A stretch of DNA of 26,337 nucleotides from an uncultured Clostridium sp. (GCF_900769625.1 NZ_CAAGHK010000027.1:1-26337); one strand, 5' to 3'; positions 13,964 to 22,307 are shown, numbered from the stretch's first letter. Notes: generated from the letters alone by a model not told the origin. Translations and numbers: made by a program.

Positions 13964-16408
13964 CTATACTAATTTACTAAAAACAAGCTTATCATCTAAG
14001 TTGCTTACTTTAACTTTATCGCCAATCTGTATCTTACCTTCAAGAATTTCTTCACTAAGTCTGTCTTCTATTTCTCTTACAATAATTCTTCTTAGTGGTC
14101 TTGCTCCATTTTCTATATCAATGCCTTTATTTAATAAAAACTTCTTGCTGTTTTCCTCAAAATTCAAGTAGATATCTCTATTTTCAAGCCTATGCTTAAT
14201 AGAATTAAGCATTAAGTCCATAATTTTATCTAAATCCTCATCAGTAAGTTTATGGAATACTATAGTGTCATCTATTCTATTTAAAAATTCAGGTTTAAAT
14301 TGTTTCTTAAGCTCAACAAGTATATTTTCTTTCATTTTTTCGTAATCAGATTCTTCACTCTGATTTGAATTAAATCCAATAGTCTTCTGCTTTTTAATTT
14401 GATGAGCACCTACATTGGAAGTCATTATTATGATGGTATTCTTAAAGTTTACAACTTTTCCTTTTCCATCTGTAAGCCTTCCATCTTCCATTATTTGAAG
14501 AAGAATATTAAATATATCTGGATTAGCTTTTTCAATTTCATCTAAAAGAACAATTGAATATGGTTTCCTTCTTACTGCTTCTGTTAACTGGCCACCATCT
14601 TCATGGCCTACATATCCAGGAGGCGCTCCAATTAACTTAGCAACAGAGTGACTTTCCATGTACTCTGACATATCAACTCTGATAATACTGTTTTCATCGC
14701 CAAACATTGCTTCTGCAAGTGCTTTTGAAAGTTCTGTCTTACCAACTCCTGTAGGACCTAAGAAAATAAAACTTCCTATTGGTCTGTTAGGATCTTTAAT
14801 GCCTACTCTCGCTCTTCTGACTGCTCTGGCAATTGATTTTACTGCCTCATTTTGTCCTACTACTCTCTTATGAAGTATATCTTCTAAATGAAGTAATTTT
14901 TCACTTTCTGATTCAGTTATTTTTTCAATTGGTATGTTGGTCCATACAGATACAACATTGGCAATTTTCTCTTTGTCCACCACAAGAACTTTGCCTGAAC
15001 TTTGAGTACTCCACTCATTTTTCTTATTATTCAGTTCATTTTTAAGTTCTTTTTCCTTATCCCTTAAACTTGCCGCTTTTTCAAAATCCTGTATCATTAT
15101 GGCATCTTCTTTTTCTTTATCTATCTGCGCTATCTTTTCTTCGATATCCTTTAAATCTGGAGGTGTAGTCAGACTTTCAATTCTGACTTTTGCTGCTCCC
15201 TCATCAATTAAGTCAATAGCTTTATCAGGCATAAATCTATCTGTTATATATCTATCAGATAAATTAACAGCAGCCTCTAAAGCTTCATCTGTAATTTTAA
15301 CTCTATGATGAACTTCATATTTATCCCTTAAGCCCTTTAATATCTCTAGTGTATCTTCTTTTGATGGCTCATTGACAGTTACAGGCTGGAATCTTCTTTC
15401 AAGCGCAGAATCTTTTTCAATATATTTTCTATACTCGTCGATAGTTGTTGCACCTATACATTGTATTTCGCCTCTTGCTAATGCGGGTTTTAATATATTT
15501 GATGCATCAATTGCACCTTCTGCTCCCCCTGCACCAATAATTGTATGAATTTCATCTATAAAGATAATAACACTGGTATCCTTACGTATTTCCTCCATAG
15601 TCTTTTTCAGACGCTCTTCAAATTCGCCTCTATACTTAGCACCTGCTATCATAGACGTTAAATCAAGAGATATAAGTCTCTTATTTCTAAGAATCTCTGG
15701 TACATTCCCTTGAATTATTCTCTGAGCAAGCCCTTCAACCACTGCAGTTTTACCAACTCCAGGTTCACCAATAAGACATGGATTATTTTTTATTCTTCTG
15801 CATAATATCTCTAGAACTCTTTGATTCTCTAAATCTCTGCCAATTACAGGGTCTAAAACCCCTTCTTGTGCCAGCTGTGTTAAATCCCTACCATACTTAT
15901 CAAGCATAGGTGTTTTTTCTTTTTTAACATTATGCCCGCTTTCATTATCAGTAGGCTTATCTTCATAACTACCCCCTGATAAGAATGCAGTCAGTTCTTC
16001 CCTTACATTTGAAAAATTTAATTTTAAACTTTTCAATATAGTATAAGCCATACCTTCTTCTTGTGCTACTAAAGCCAGTAATATATGTTCCGGCCCCACA
16101 AATCTATGATTAAATTTCTTTGCTTCAGAGAAACTTTCATCTAATAGTCTTTTAGTTCTAGGAGTTAACAGAATATCATCACCAGTTTTAGTGATATCGC
16201 CACAACCTAAATATCTTTGGAGCATTTCCCTTATATTCTCCAGGTATATACCATATTTTTTAAGAAGATCTGCTGAATAACCATTTTCTTTTAATATACC
16301 AAGCAGTATATGTTCAGTTCCCACATATCCATGTTTAAATTTTTCAGATTCGCCTTCAGCTTCTAAAATCACAACTTGAGCTCTATCCGTCAATTTGCTA
16401 TATTCCAT
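13964..16408 (-). CDS. clpC: ATP-dependent Clp protease ATPase subunit ClpC
   Basis: ClpC is the Hsp100 unfoldase that feeds proteins to ClpP. The 814 residues contain two N-domain repeats (about 1-75 and 76-150), first AAA+ module with Walker A GEPGVGKT (about 212-219) and Walker B FIDEIH, a middle UVR-type segment (DFEKAASLRDKEKEL, about 430-445) and the second AAA+ module with GPTGVGKTEL (about 548-557) and LLDEIEKANPD. The phosphoarginine-binding region reads GTEHILLG in repeat 1 but GPEHILLA in repeat 2; both glutamates remain while the threonine is proline in the second. It starts 24 nt after mcsB and ends at a strong terminator. The usual partner clpP is not in the window. Confidence 0.97.
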   Translation of the reverse strand: MEYSKLTDRAQVVILEAEGESEKFKHGYVGTEHILLGILKENGYSADLLKKYGIYLENIREMLQRYLGCGDITKTGDDILLTPRTKRLLDESFSEAKKFNHRFVGPEHILLALVAQEEGMAYTILKSLKLNFSNVREELTAFLSGGSYEDKPTDNESGHNVKKEKTPMLDKYGRDLTQLAQEGVLDPVIGRDLENQRVLEILCRRIKNNPCLIGEPGVGKTAVVEGLAQRIIQGNVPEILRNKRLISLDLTSMIAGAKYRGEFEERLKKTMEEIRKDTSVIIFIDEIHTIIGAGGAEGAIDASNILKPALARGEIQCIGATTIDEYRKYIEKDSALERRFQPVTVNEPSKEDTLEILKGLRDKYEVHHRVKITDEALEAAVNLSDRYITDRFMPDKAIDLIDEGAAKVRIESLTTPPDLKDIEEKIAQIDKEKEDAIMIQDFEKAASLRDKEKELKNELNNKKNEWSTQSSGKVLVVDKEKIANVVSVWTNIPIEKITESESEKLLHLEDILHKRVVGQNEAVKSIARAVRRARVGIKDPNRPIGSFIFLGPTGVGKTELSKALAEAMFGDENSIIRVDMSEYMESHSVAKLIGAPPGYVGHEDGGQLTEAVRRKPYSIVLLDEIEKANPDIFNILLQIMEDGRLTDGKGKVVNFKNTIIIMTSNVGAHQIKKQKTIGFNSNQSEESDYEKMKENILVELKKQFKPEFLNRIDDTIVFHKLTDEDLDKIMDLMLNSIKHRLENRDIYLNFEENSKKFLLNKGIDIENGARPLRRIIVREIEDRLSEEILEGKIQIGDKVKVSNLDDKLVFSKLV

Positions 16409-16432
16409 TTCTTCTAACCCTCACAATCCTAC

Positions 16433-17446
16433 TTAAATTAAAAATTTTCTAACTATATTTGCTCTCTCATACTTCATTTCTTTTTCACTTAATTTTCTTC
16501 CAAACATGCCTTCAATAGATGAATTATTAATACTGATAATTAACTTATTAAGTTTTTCTTTATCAATGCTGATAATAGATAATTCTATTCCAAGTCGTAC
16601 TTTAGAAATTAAATCTAAAGCTTCCTTAAAATCTAAAAGTACGGCATGTTGTAAAATAGCAAGTGCTCTATAAATTTTATCTTCAAGCTCATATTTACAC
16701 TTACCTATAAGTATTTCTCTAAACTTATATTCCTCAGCAATTATCTTTAAAACTTCTTCTTTTATTGTGCTTATAATATCTTCCTCAGTAATTCCAAGGG
16801 ACGATTTATTTGATAATACATATATATTACCTAATACATTAGAATTTTCCAAATAAAGGCCTTTTATTTCTAACCCTTTATTATTTAACTTTTTTGAAAT
16901 ATTTTCGATTTCTTCACTCATTGTGATAGCCGGTAAATGTATTAATATATTTACCTTCATAGCTGCACCTATATTTTTTATATTAGAAGTTAGATATCCA
17001 AATTCCTCATCAAAAGCATATTTTATGTTTTCTTCTATCTTTTCATCGATTGATATTATATTTTCTAATGCTTCTTCTAAATTCAATCCTCCAGTAATAC
17101 ATTGAATTTTTATATGATCCTCTTCATTTATCATAATGCTGACAGTTTCATCTTTGTTTAAAATAAATGAAGCTTTATCTGAATTCTTTAATAACTTTTC
17201 ACTTATTAAATGTCTGTCAATATATTCATTAAATACACTCTTATCACTGTTCCAGATTTCATATAATTTATATTCATCATTTTGGAAGTCATTTTTTATA
17301 AAGTTATATATATTTTCAGCGTTTTTTCTTCCATCTGTGACTGTAAGTTTCTCTGGAAAAGGTACTTTTTCAATATTTCTAGAAAGCTGAATTTTTGTGC
17401 TTATTACTATGTCATTTTGATTTGAATTAAGAATCCAGTTGTCCAT
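16433..17446 (-). CDS. mcsB: McsB-type protein arginine kinase homologue, active site degenerate
   Basis: McsB phosphorylates arginines on proteins to mark them for ClpCP and inactivates CtsR. The position between mcsA and clpC, a length of 337 residues and segments such as HLISEKLL, NEEDHIK (107-113), GYLTS (150-154), HLPAI and VRLGIE (283-288) show homology along its whole length. Several key positions differ from Bacillus McsB as I recall it: the SSRIRLARN phosphate-binding segment is STKIQLSRN (16-24), NEEDHIR ends in lysine (113), the catalytic Cys after GYLTS is Asn155, and the following GLR arginine is Lys164. Acidic residues E108, E109 and E200 remain. The ATG chosen has AGGAGG upstream and overlaps mcsA by 20 nt; an ATG 33 nt earlier lacks such a site. 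Confidence 0.93.
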   Translation of the reverse strand: MDNWILNSNQNDIVISTKIQLSRNIEKVPFPEKLTVTDGRKNAENIYNFIKNDFQNDEYKLYEIWNSDKSVFNEYIDRHLISEKLLKNSDKASFILNKDETVSIMINEEDHIKIQCITGGLNLEEALENIISIDEKIEENIKYAFDEEFGYLTSNIKNIGAAMKVNILIHLPAITMSEEIENISKKLNNKGLEIKGLYLENSNVLGNIYVLSNKSSLGITEEDIISTIKEEVLKIIAEEYKFREILIGKCKYELEDKIYRALAILQHAVLLDFKEALDLISKVRLGIELSIISIDKEKLNKLIISINNSSIEGMFGRKLSEKEMKYERANIVRKFLI

Positions 17447-18017
17447 TACAATTTTCCTCCTCACATTCATGCTTATCAAAATCAGTATTACTCTTAATTA
17501 TATATAATTCAATTTCCCTTATTTCATCTCTAATGATGGCAGCTTTTTCATATTCTTCTTCTTCAATCAATATCTGAAGCTGCTGCTTAAGATTTTTAAG
17601 CTTATCTCTCTGGAAAAATTCCTTATGTGCTTTACTTGGAATTCTGCCTTGATGAACTTTTTCACCATGAACATTTTTAATTATTGCCTTAATTTGATCT
17701 TTAAATACAACATAACAGTCAGAACAGCCTGCTTTTTTTGTTTTTTTGAACTCATCATAAGTCAATCCACAAGTAGGACATACAGGTTTTATTTTTTCTT
17801 TTACTGCCTTAGAATTTGTATTTTCAACGCTAGTTAATAATCCATTCAAAATCTCCTGAAACGGAAAACCTGTTCCATCAGGAATTGAACTTAAAAATGG
17901 TATGCTTGAAATATTTTTAGCACATTCTTCACATAACCATATCTGTTGTTTTTCTCCATTAACTATTTTAACCAAATTAATTTTTGCTTCATTCTTTTTA
18001 CACTTTTCGCATAACAT
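17427..18017 (-). CDS. mcsA: McsA, zinc-finger UVR-domain activator of McsB
   Basis: McsA binds metal through four CxxC pairs and activates McsB and regulates CtsR. This 196-residue protein has CEKC (about 3-6), CEEC (about 29-32), CPTC (about 79-82) and CSDC (about 97-100), all intact, and a C-terminal UVR helix pair (LQILIEEEEYEKAAIIRDEI, about 145-164). An additional acidic, cysteine-containing tail ends the protein. The ATG is 14 nt downstream of ctsR. The last 20 nt overlap the start of mcsB, which implies translational coupling. That McsA keeps all its cysteines while McsB has lost active-site residues is notable. Confidence 0.95.
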   Translation of the reverse strand: MLCEKCKKNEAKINLVKIVNGEKQQIWLCEECAKNISSIPFLSSIPDGTGFPFQEILNGLLTSVENTNSKAVKEKIKPVCPTCGLTYDEFKKTKKAGCSDCYVVFKDQIKAIIKNVHGEKVHQGRIPSKAHKEFFQRDKLKNLKQQLQILIEEEEYEKAAIIRDEIREIELYIIKSNTDFDKHECEEENCNGQLDS

Positions 18018-18031
18018 ATATATCCCCGCCC

Positions 18032-18487
18032 TTAAGATAAAATTATCATAATCATGCCTTTTAATATATCGGCTCTTACTTTATTTTTATTTTCTGATGA
18101 AGCCAGACTTCTATCATTTACTGCCATTTTCATAATTTCACATTCTCTTTCATTTATTACTTCTGATTCCTTTAAATGATCAATTAATGCACTGGCATTA
18201 TGATATGTTATCGTATCACCAATACTTTCATTTATTAACTCTTCTCTATTATTGAAACAGTCCTTTTCTAACTGTTTAATTGCAATATGGCCTCCACCGC
18301 CTCTTTTACTTTCAATTAAATAACCTTTTTCATAAGTAAATCTTGTTGTCAAAACGTAGTTTATTTGTGAAGGTGCACATCTAAACTGATCTGCCAGTTC
18401 ATTTCTCTGTATAAAAATAACATTATTATTATTATTATTAAACATATCTTTTATGAAATCCTCTATTATATCTGAAAGTCTTGCCAT
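18032..18487 (-). CDS. ctsR: CtsR, class III heat-shock repressor
   Basis: CtsR represses clp genes by binding tandem AGTCAAA heptads and is released on heat or by McsB. At 151 residues it has the usual size: N-terminal winged helix with PSQINYVLTTRFT (about 41-53), the glycine-rich wing ESKRGGGGHIAI (about 60-71) including the arginine that senses temperature, and a C-terminal dimerisation half ending KVRADILKGM. A run of six asparagines (about 17-22) between the first helices comes from six AAT codons, an expansion not typical of the family. The ATG follows GTAGGTGAT. Its operator is at 18525-18541. Confidence 0.96.
   Translation of the reverse strand: MARLSDIIEDFIKDMFNNNNNNVIFIQRNELADQFRCAPSQINYVLTTRFTYEKGYLIESKRGGGGHIAIKQLEKDCFNNREELINESIGDTITYHNASALIDHLKESEVINERECEIMKMAVNDRSLASSENKNKVRADILKGMIMIILS
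18422..18439. repeat. Trinucleotide microsatellite (ATT)6 within ctsR
   Basis: Six tandem ATT units on the plus strand (AAT on the coding strand) encode the Asn6 tract of CtsR. Such runs can gain or lose units by slippage without breaking the frame. Confidence 0.9.
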
Positions 18488-18524
18488 AACATCACCTACT
18501 TAAACTATTAATAAAATATTTGTT

Positions 18525-18541
18525 TTTGACTTACTTTGACT
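18525..18541 (-). promoter_or_regulatory. CtsR operator upstream of ctsR-mcsA-mcsB-clpC
   Basis: The minus strand carries AGTCAAA-GTA-AGTCAAA, two identical heptads with a 3-nt spacer, the canonical CtsR box. It lies 38 nt upstream of the ctsR ATG, overlapping the promoter region, so the operon should be autorepressed and heat-inducible. I see no second box in the window. Confidence 0.95.
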
Positions 18542-18849
18542 TTATCTAATTATACTATTATTTTTTTTTATTTTAAAGTATGTTTATCCGGTAATCAATG
18601 AGTAAAATTTCAATTAATGGTCCATAATAATAAATATATTCTTATATATTTATTACATTTATGTTTACTAACTTGTGTACTAAAAATCATAGTTTTATCA
18701 TTTGCTGTAACTTTTCATTGACTAAACATATTTATTCCAGTTTGATTTACAATTAGTAATGAATTAATTTTAAGATTCAACTTGAAACTCATATTTTACT
18801 AAGTAATTATAGACAGTATATTTATAGTATTGAAATTTGGAGGATATTT
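18542..18849. other. AT-rich divergent intergenic region
   Basis: About 300 nt between the ctsR operator and the metallo-beta-lactamase-fold gene. A possible plus-strand promoter (TTGAAA, 18-nt spacer, ATTATA) lies just before the latter gene. I see no coding potential, structured RNA or repeat in the rest. Confidence 0.5.
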
Positions 18850-19494
18850 ATGCAGATAATTTGGTGTGGCCACTCATGCTTTATGATTAAAACAAATGAA
18901 GGAAAAAGAATATTAATTGATCCATTTAATATATCTCTAGGATATGATACACATTTTCCAAAATGCGATTTAATAACAATAAGCCATAATCATTTTGATC
19001 ATTCTTATGTAAATAAAATAAATGCAGACACAAAAATTATTAATACATGTGGAGATTTTAAATTTGATTTTTTACAGCTTAAAGGAATCCGGTCTTTTCA
19101 TGATAATTTTAATGGATTAAAAAGAGGCAGCAATATCATATTTATTTATAAGTTTAATAATTTTTCACTTGCTCATTTAGGAGATTTAGGACATATACCT
19201 GATAAATCTGTACTTGATGAGCTTAATTCTTTAGATCTTCTTATGATTCCTGTCGGAGGAAATTTCACTTTGGATGGTATCTCTGCCTCAAATTTATGCA
19301 GACTTCTACGTCCTCGTTATGTTATTCCAATGCACTATAAAACTACACTTACTAACATTCAGTTGAATGGTTGTAAAAACTTCATCACTACAATGAATGA
19401 TATTATAAAAATAAATTCTAATACTATAGATTTATCAGATTTAGATTGGAAAACTGACAGCATTAAAGTATTGCTCTTAAAGCCTCCATACTAA
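18850..19494 (+). CDS. Metallo-beta-lactamase-fold hydrolase, UPF0173/UlaG-like
   Basis: A 214-residue zinc-hydrolase-fold protein. The metal-binding HxHxDH motif is HNHFDH (46-51); further ligands fit HDN (about 99), GDLGH (about 116-120, aspartate) and PMHYKT near the C-terminus (histidine). The N-terminus MQIIWCGHSCFMIKT is typical for the UPF0173/YtkL branch of cytoplasmic hydrolases of unknown substrate. No signal peptide. GGAGG precedes the ATG. It is divergent from the ctsR operon and convergent with ferredoxin, so it is a single-gene unit of unknown role. Confidence 0.88.
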   Translation: MQIIWCGHSCFMIKTNEGKRILIDPFNISLGYDTHFPKCDLITISHNHFDHSYVNKINADTKIINTCGDFKFDFLQLKGIRSFHDNFNGLKRGSNIIFIYKFNNFSLAHLGDLGHIPDKSVLDELNSLDLLMIPVGGNFTLDGISASNLCRLLRPRYVIPMHYKTTLTNIQLNGCKNFITTMNDIIKINSNTIDLSDLDWKTDSIKVLLLKPPY

Positions 19495-19566
19495 TTTTCG
19501 TTAATACTTAACATATATGTATTTTATCTTGCTATTAATGAATATATTTTTTAGTTTTAAGGTAAT

Positions 19567-19600
19567 AAAAAAGACTACCCTCAGGCAGTCTCTTTTTTAT
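19567..19600. terminator. Bidirectional terminator between the MBL gene and ferredoxin
   Basis: An 8-bp stem (19572-19579 with 19584-19591) and a 4-nt loop, flanked by A-run and T-run. One position pairs as G-U only on the minus strand, so it is better for ferredoxin, whose stop codon is 3 nt away, but it can serve both genes. Confidence 0.85.
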
Positions 19601-19602
19601 AA

Positions 19603-19773
19603 TTATTCTTGGTTTGGAGCTCCAACTGGACAAACATTAGCACAGTTTCCGCAATCGATACAAGTATCTGCATCTATAACGAATTGAGTATCTCCTTGAC
19701 TGATAGCGCTAACTGGACATTCTCCAGCACATGCTCCACAACTAACACATGAATCATTAATAACAAATGCCAT
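19603..19773 (-). CDS. 2[4Fe-4S] clostridial ferredoxin
   Basis: A 56-residue electron carrier with two CxxCxxCxxxCP motifs (Cys 9, 12, 15, 19 and 38, 41, 44, 48), which bind two [4Fe-4S] clusters. It is the low-potential ferredoxin of clostridial fermentation, serving pyruvate:ferredoxin oxidoreductase and hydrogenase. The start MAFVIND follows TAGGAGG. A possible extended -10 (TGATAAAAT) lies about 50 nt upstream of the ATG. It is monocistronic with the terminator at 19567-19600. It may also supply electrons to the unusual TrxB, but that is speculation. Confidence 0.97.
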   Translation of the reverse strand: MAFVINDSCVSCGACAGECPVSAISQGDTQFVIDADTCIDCGNCANVCPVGAPNQE

Positions 19774-19896
19774 TTTTAGAACACCTCCTAATAAATTGTG
19801 GTAATTAACCTCTTACATTTTATCATGTATCATAACCTTTTTAAAGTATTTTTATATTATCATTTTCTATTTTTTATTATTATTTATAAATATTAT

Positions 19897-20100
19897 CTAT
19901 ATTACCAAATATCCCAAATCTTCAATGATTTCTATTATTTTTTTTATATTTACAGATAACTCATCGTAAACTATTGTTACTTCTTTTCTATTAACAGATG
20001 TCTGACTTGCTATGATACCTTCATTATGTACAATAACATTTTGAATTTTTTTAGAGTCTTCATGTGAATCCATATTTAATATTTTAATTACTGACTTCAT
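19897..20100 (-). CDS. HMA-fold small protein without metal-binding cysteines
   Basis: A 67-residue protein whose pattern (strand, helix, two strands, helix, strand) fits a heavy-metal-associated ferredoxin-like fold, including NEGIIASQTSVNRKEVTIVYD and the terminal IEDLGYLVI. At the place where HMA domains carry GMTCxxC it reads NMDSHED, so both cysteines are missing and it cannot bind copper in the usual way. The ATG at 20100 has AGGAGA 6-7 nt upstream; an earlier ATG (7 codons) has no such site and would overlap ricT. It is 10 nt downstream of ricT and thus the last gene of the darA-holB-ricT operon. Function unknown. Confidence 0.82.
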   Translation of the reverse strand: MKSVIKILNMDSHEDSKKIQNVIVHNEGIIASQTSVNRKEVTIVYDELSVNIKKIIEIIEDLGYLVI

Positions 20101-20110
20101 AGAAATTCTC

Positions 20111-21016
20111 CTATTTTTCATTGATAAGATTCTTTATAAGCTTTTTATCTTCTTCAGATTCTGCTATTAATTTGATATTATGCTCATCAATAGTGTCTTC
20201 AAATTCCCCTGAGACTAATTCAACATCAGCAATCTTAAATTCTTCGACTACTTCTTCATCTCCTCTTTTTAATTTAACTTTTACCATTTCTTTCACTATT
20301 GAATTACCTATAACTAGACCATTGCCATATTCAGTTTTGACAGTTGAACCTACTTTAGGAAGTCTCTTTCTTATTTCTTCATAAGTACTTTGTTCATAAT
20401 TTAAGCAACACATTAAACGTCCACATATTCCTGATATTTTAGTTGGATTAAGTGATAAATTCTGTTCTTTAGCCATCTTTATTGAAACAGAAGCAAAATC
20501 GCCTAAGAATGTTGAACAGCACATAGGTCTTCCACATGGACCAAGACCTCCGATCATTTTTGCTTCATCTCTTACTCCAATCTGTCTCAACTCAATTCTT
20601 GTTTTAAAGATAGTTGCCAAATCTTTTACTAATTCTCTGAAATCTACTCTGCCATCTGCTGTAAAATAGAATATTACTTTATTGTTGTCAAAAGTATATT
20701 CTACATCTATAAGCTTCATATCAAGATTATGTTCTTTGATTTTCTTTATACATATATCTAAAGCTTCAATTTCCTTTGACTTATTATCTCTATGTTTTTG
20801 AATATCCTTTTCATCTGCAATTCTTATAACGCATTTTAATGGAGAAACTATTTCTTCTTCACTAATTTCTTTTATTCCAATTACACATTCTCCAAATTCA
20901 ATTCCTCTTGCAGTTTCTACTATTACATACTGACCTCTTTTTATATCAAAATCAGCCGGGCTGAAGTAGTAGATTTTCCCTGCCTTTTTAAATCTCACTC
21001 CTATTACTTTTATCAT
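20111..21016 (-). CDS. ricT: RicT (YaaT), PSP1-domain protein of the RicAFT complex
   Basis: In Bacillus RicT acts with RicA and RicF to promote RNase Y-dependent mRNA processing, sporulation, competence and biofilm formation; the complex carries [4Fe-4S] clusters. The 301-residue protein has the PSP1 core. Conserved cysteine motifs are GPCGRPMCCSTFL (about 158-170) and ICGRLMCCLNYE (about 197-208). The ATG follows GGAGG. It lies 4 nt downstream of holB, as in Bacillus (holB-yaaT), but yabA is not present after it. An HMA-like gene follows in the same operon. Confidence 0.95.
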   Translation of the reverse strand: MIKVIGVRFKKAGKIYYFSPADFDIKRGQYVIVETARGIEFGECVIGIKEISEEEIVSPLKCVIRIADEKDIQKHRDNKSKEIEALDICIKKIKEHNLDMKLIDVEYTFDNNKVIFYFTADGRVDFRELVKDLATIFKTRIELRQIGVRDEAKMIGGLGPCGRPMCCSTFLGDFASVSIKMAKEQNLSLNPTKISGICGRLMCCLNYEQSTYEEIRKRLPKVGSTVKTEYGNGLVIGNSIVKEMVKVKLKRGDEEVVEEFKIADVELVSGEFEDTIDEHNIKLIAESEEDKKLIKNLINEK

Positions 21017-21020
21017 CTAT

Positions 21021-21953
21021 TTATACCTCCGCAAATCCCATCAGCATAACACTAATAGTCATTGAATAGTTTGTATTACTATTAAAATTTATTCTTGCTT
21101 CTTTTATGTATTCTAACATACTATTTAGCTTTTTATAAGTTATTCCTCTTGATATATCAATAATATTATTTATTTTATCAAAATTAACAACGAGTTCTTC
21201 ATTATTAAGTTCCTTAAATACCATAATATCTCTGATAAAGAGAATTAATATATCTAGAAGATCATACTTTTCATCTTTGAAATTCTGCAGTAATTCTCCA
21301 TACTTTAATACTAATCCATGTTCCCTTTTAAGAATACCATCAAAAAGTCCAACACAGATATTTCTTAATTCTTTTAACTTTTCGTCATCTATAAACTTAT
21401 CTACTTTACCTGGTATACCAGTACTGAATGCAGATGCCGCCTGCCTGTCACCAGATTCTATACCAGGATAATTTAAATCAACATATTTTAAAATATCACC
21501 CTTTGAAAGCGGTGTAAGTTTATATACCTGACATCTTGATTGAATTGTATCTAAAATATTCTCTAATGAATCACTTAACAATATCAGGTAAACACCTGCT
21601 GGTGGCTCTTCAATTGTCTTCAGCAATGCATTCTGAGCCTGAGTGGTCATTTTATCACATTTATATAAAATTAGAACCTTCTTATCACCTTCGTAAGGTT
21701 TCTTACTTACTTCATCAATAATATTTCTAACATCATCAACACCAAAAGAAGCTGATGTTGGATAGTATCTTACAATATCAACACTTTCAGCATTATCTCT
21801 CGGCTCAATGATATTATTTGAAAGATACTTTGCAATAACGCTCTTTCCAATTCCATCAGCACCAACAATTAAGTTTGCGTGAGAAAATGTATTATTTAAT
21901 TTTCTTCTGTCTATTCCATTAATAATGCTCTCATGTCCTAGTATCTTCCTCAA
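21021..21953 (-). CDS. holB: DNA polymerase III subunit delta prime
   Basis: A clamp-loader subunit of the replicative polymerase. The 310-residue protein has the AAA+ nucleotide-binding segment GADGIGKS (about 32-39), DDVRNIIDEVSKKPY (about 73-87), the QNALLKTIEEPP segment (about 106-117) and the SRC motif (IQSRCQVYKLTPL, about 138-150). There is no CxxC zinc site of the DnaX type. The start is TTG with AGGAG upstream. It lies 18 nt after darA, matching the order yaaQ-yaaR-holB-yaaT except that yaaR is missing. Confidence 0.92.
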   Translation of the reverse strand: MRKILGHESIINGIDRRKLNNTFSHANLIVGADGIGKSVIAKYLSNNIIEPRDNAESVDIVRYYPTSASFGVDDVRNIIDEVSKKPYEGDKKVLILYKCDKMTTQAQNALLKTIEEPPAGVYLILLSDSLENILDTIQSRCQVYKLTPLSKGDILKYVDLNYPGIESGDRQAASAFSTGIPGKVDKFIDDEKLKELRNICVGLFDGILKREHGLVLKYGELLQNFKDEKYDLLDILILFIRDIMVFKELNNEELVVNFDKINNIIDISRGITYKKLNSMLEYIKEARINFNSNTNYSMTISVMLMGFAEV

Positions 21954-21971
21954 TTTTTTACTCTCCTAATA

Positions 21972-22307
21972 TCATATTTTTATAAATTGATCTACATCAA
22001 TTACAAAAACAGTAGCTCCTCCTACACTAACACGGATTGGATACTGCTGTATATATGCACCTTCTCCTCCATTCAATGTTGTTGGAGCTGCTAATATCTC
22101 TTTTCTTTTTTTACATACATCCTTAATTATATCAATAACACCCTTAACCTTTTCTTCTTCTACACCCACCATAAGAGTAGTATTTCCTGATTTAAGAAAT
22201 CCTCCTGTAGTGGCAAGCTTTGTTACCCTGTATTCACCTTCTGTTAATACATCTATTAAATCAATTGAATCTTCATCTTCCACAATAGCAATTACTAACT
22301 TCATCAT
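21972..22307 (-). CDS. darA: Cyclic di-AMP receptor DarA (PstA/YaaQ), PII-like
   Basis: A PII-like trimeric protein that binds c-di-AMP. At 111 residues it has family length, with MKLVIAIVEDED at the start, the highly conserved KLATTGGFLKSGNTTLMVGV (c-di-AMP site, about 31-50) and a C-terminal VSVGGATVFVIDVDQF. The ATG chosen (or the ATG immediately after it) is preceded by GGGTGG; an upstream GTG inside that sequence is unlikely. A candidate extended -10 (TGGTAAAAT, 22367-22372) gives it its own promoter. It heads darA-holB-ricT. Its ligand is made by DisA at 9025-10089. Confidence 0.95.
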   Translation of the reverse strand: MMKLVIAIVEDEDSIDLIDVLTEGEYRVTKLATTGGFLKSGNTTLMVGVEEEKVKGVIDIIKDVCKKRKEILAAPTTLNGGEGAYIQQYPIRVSVGGATVFVIDVDQFIKI

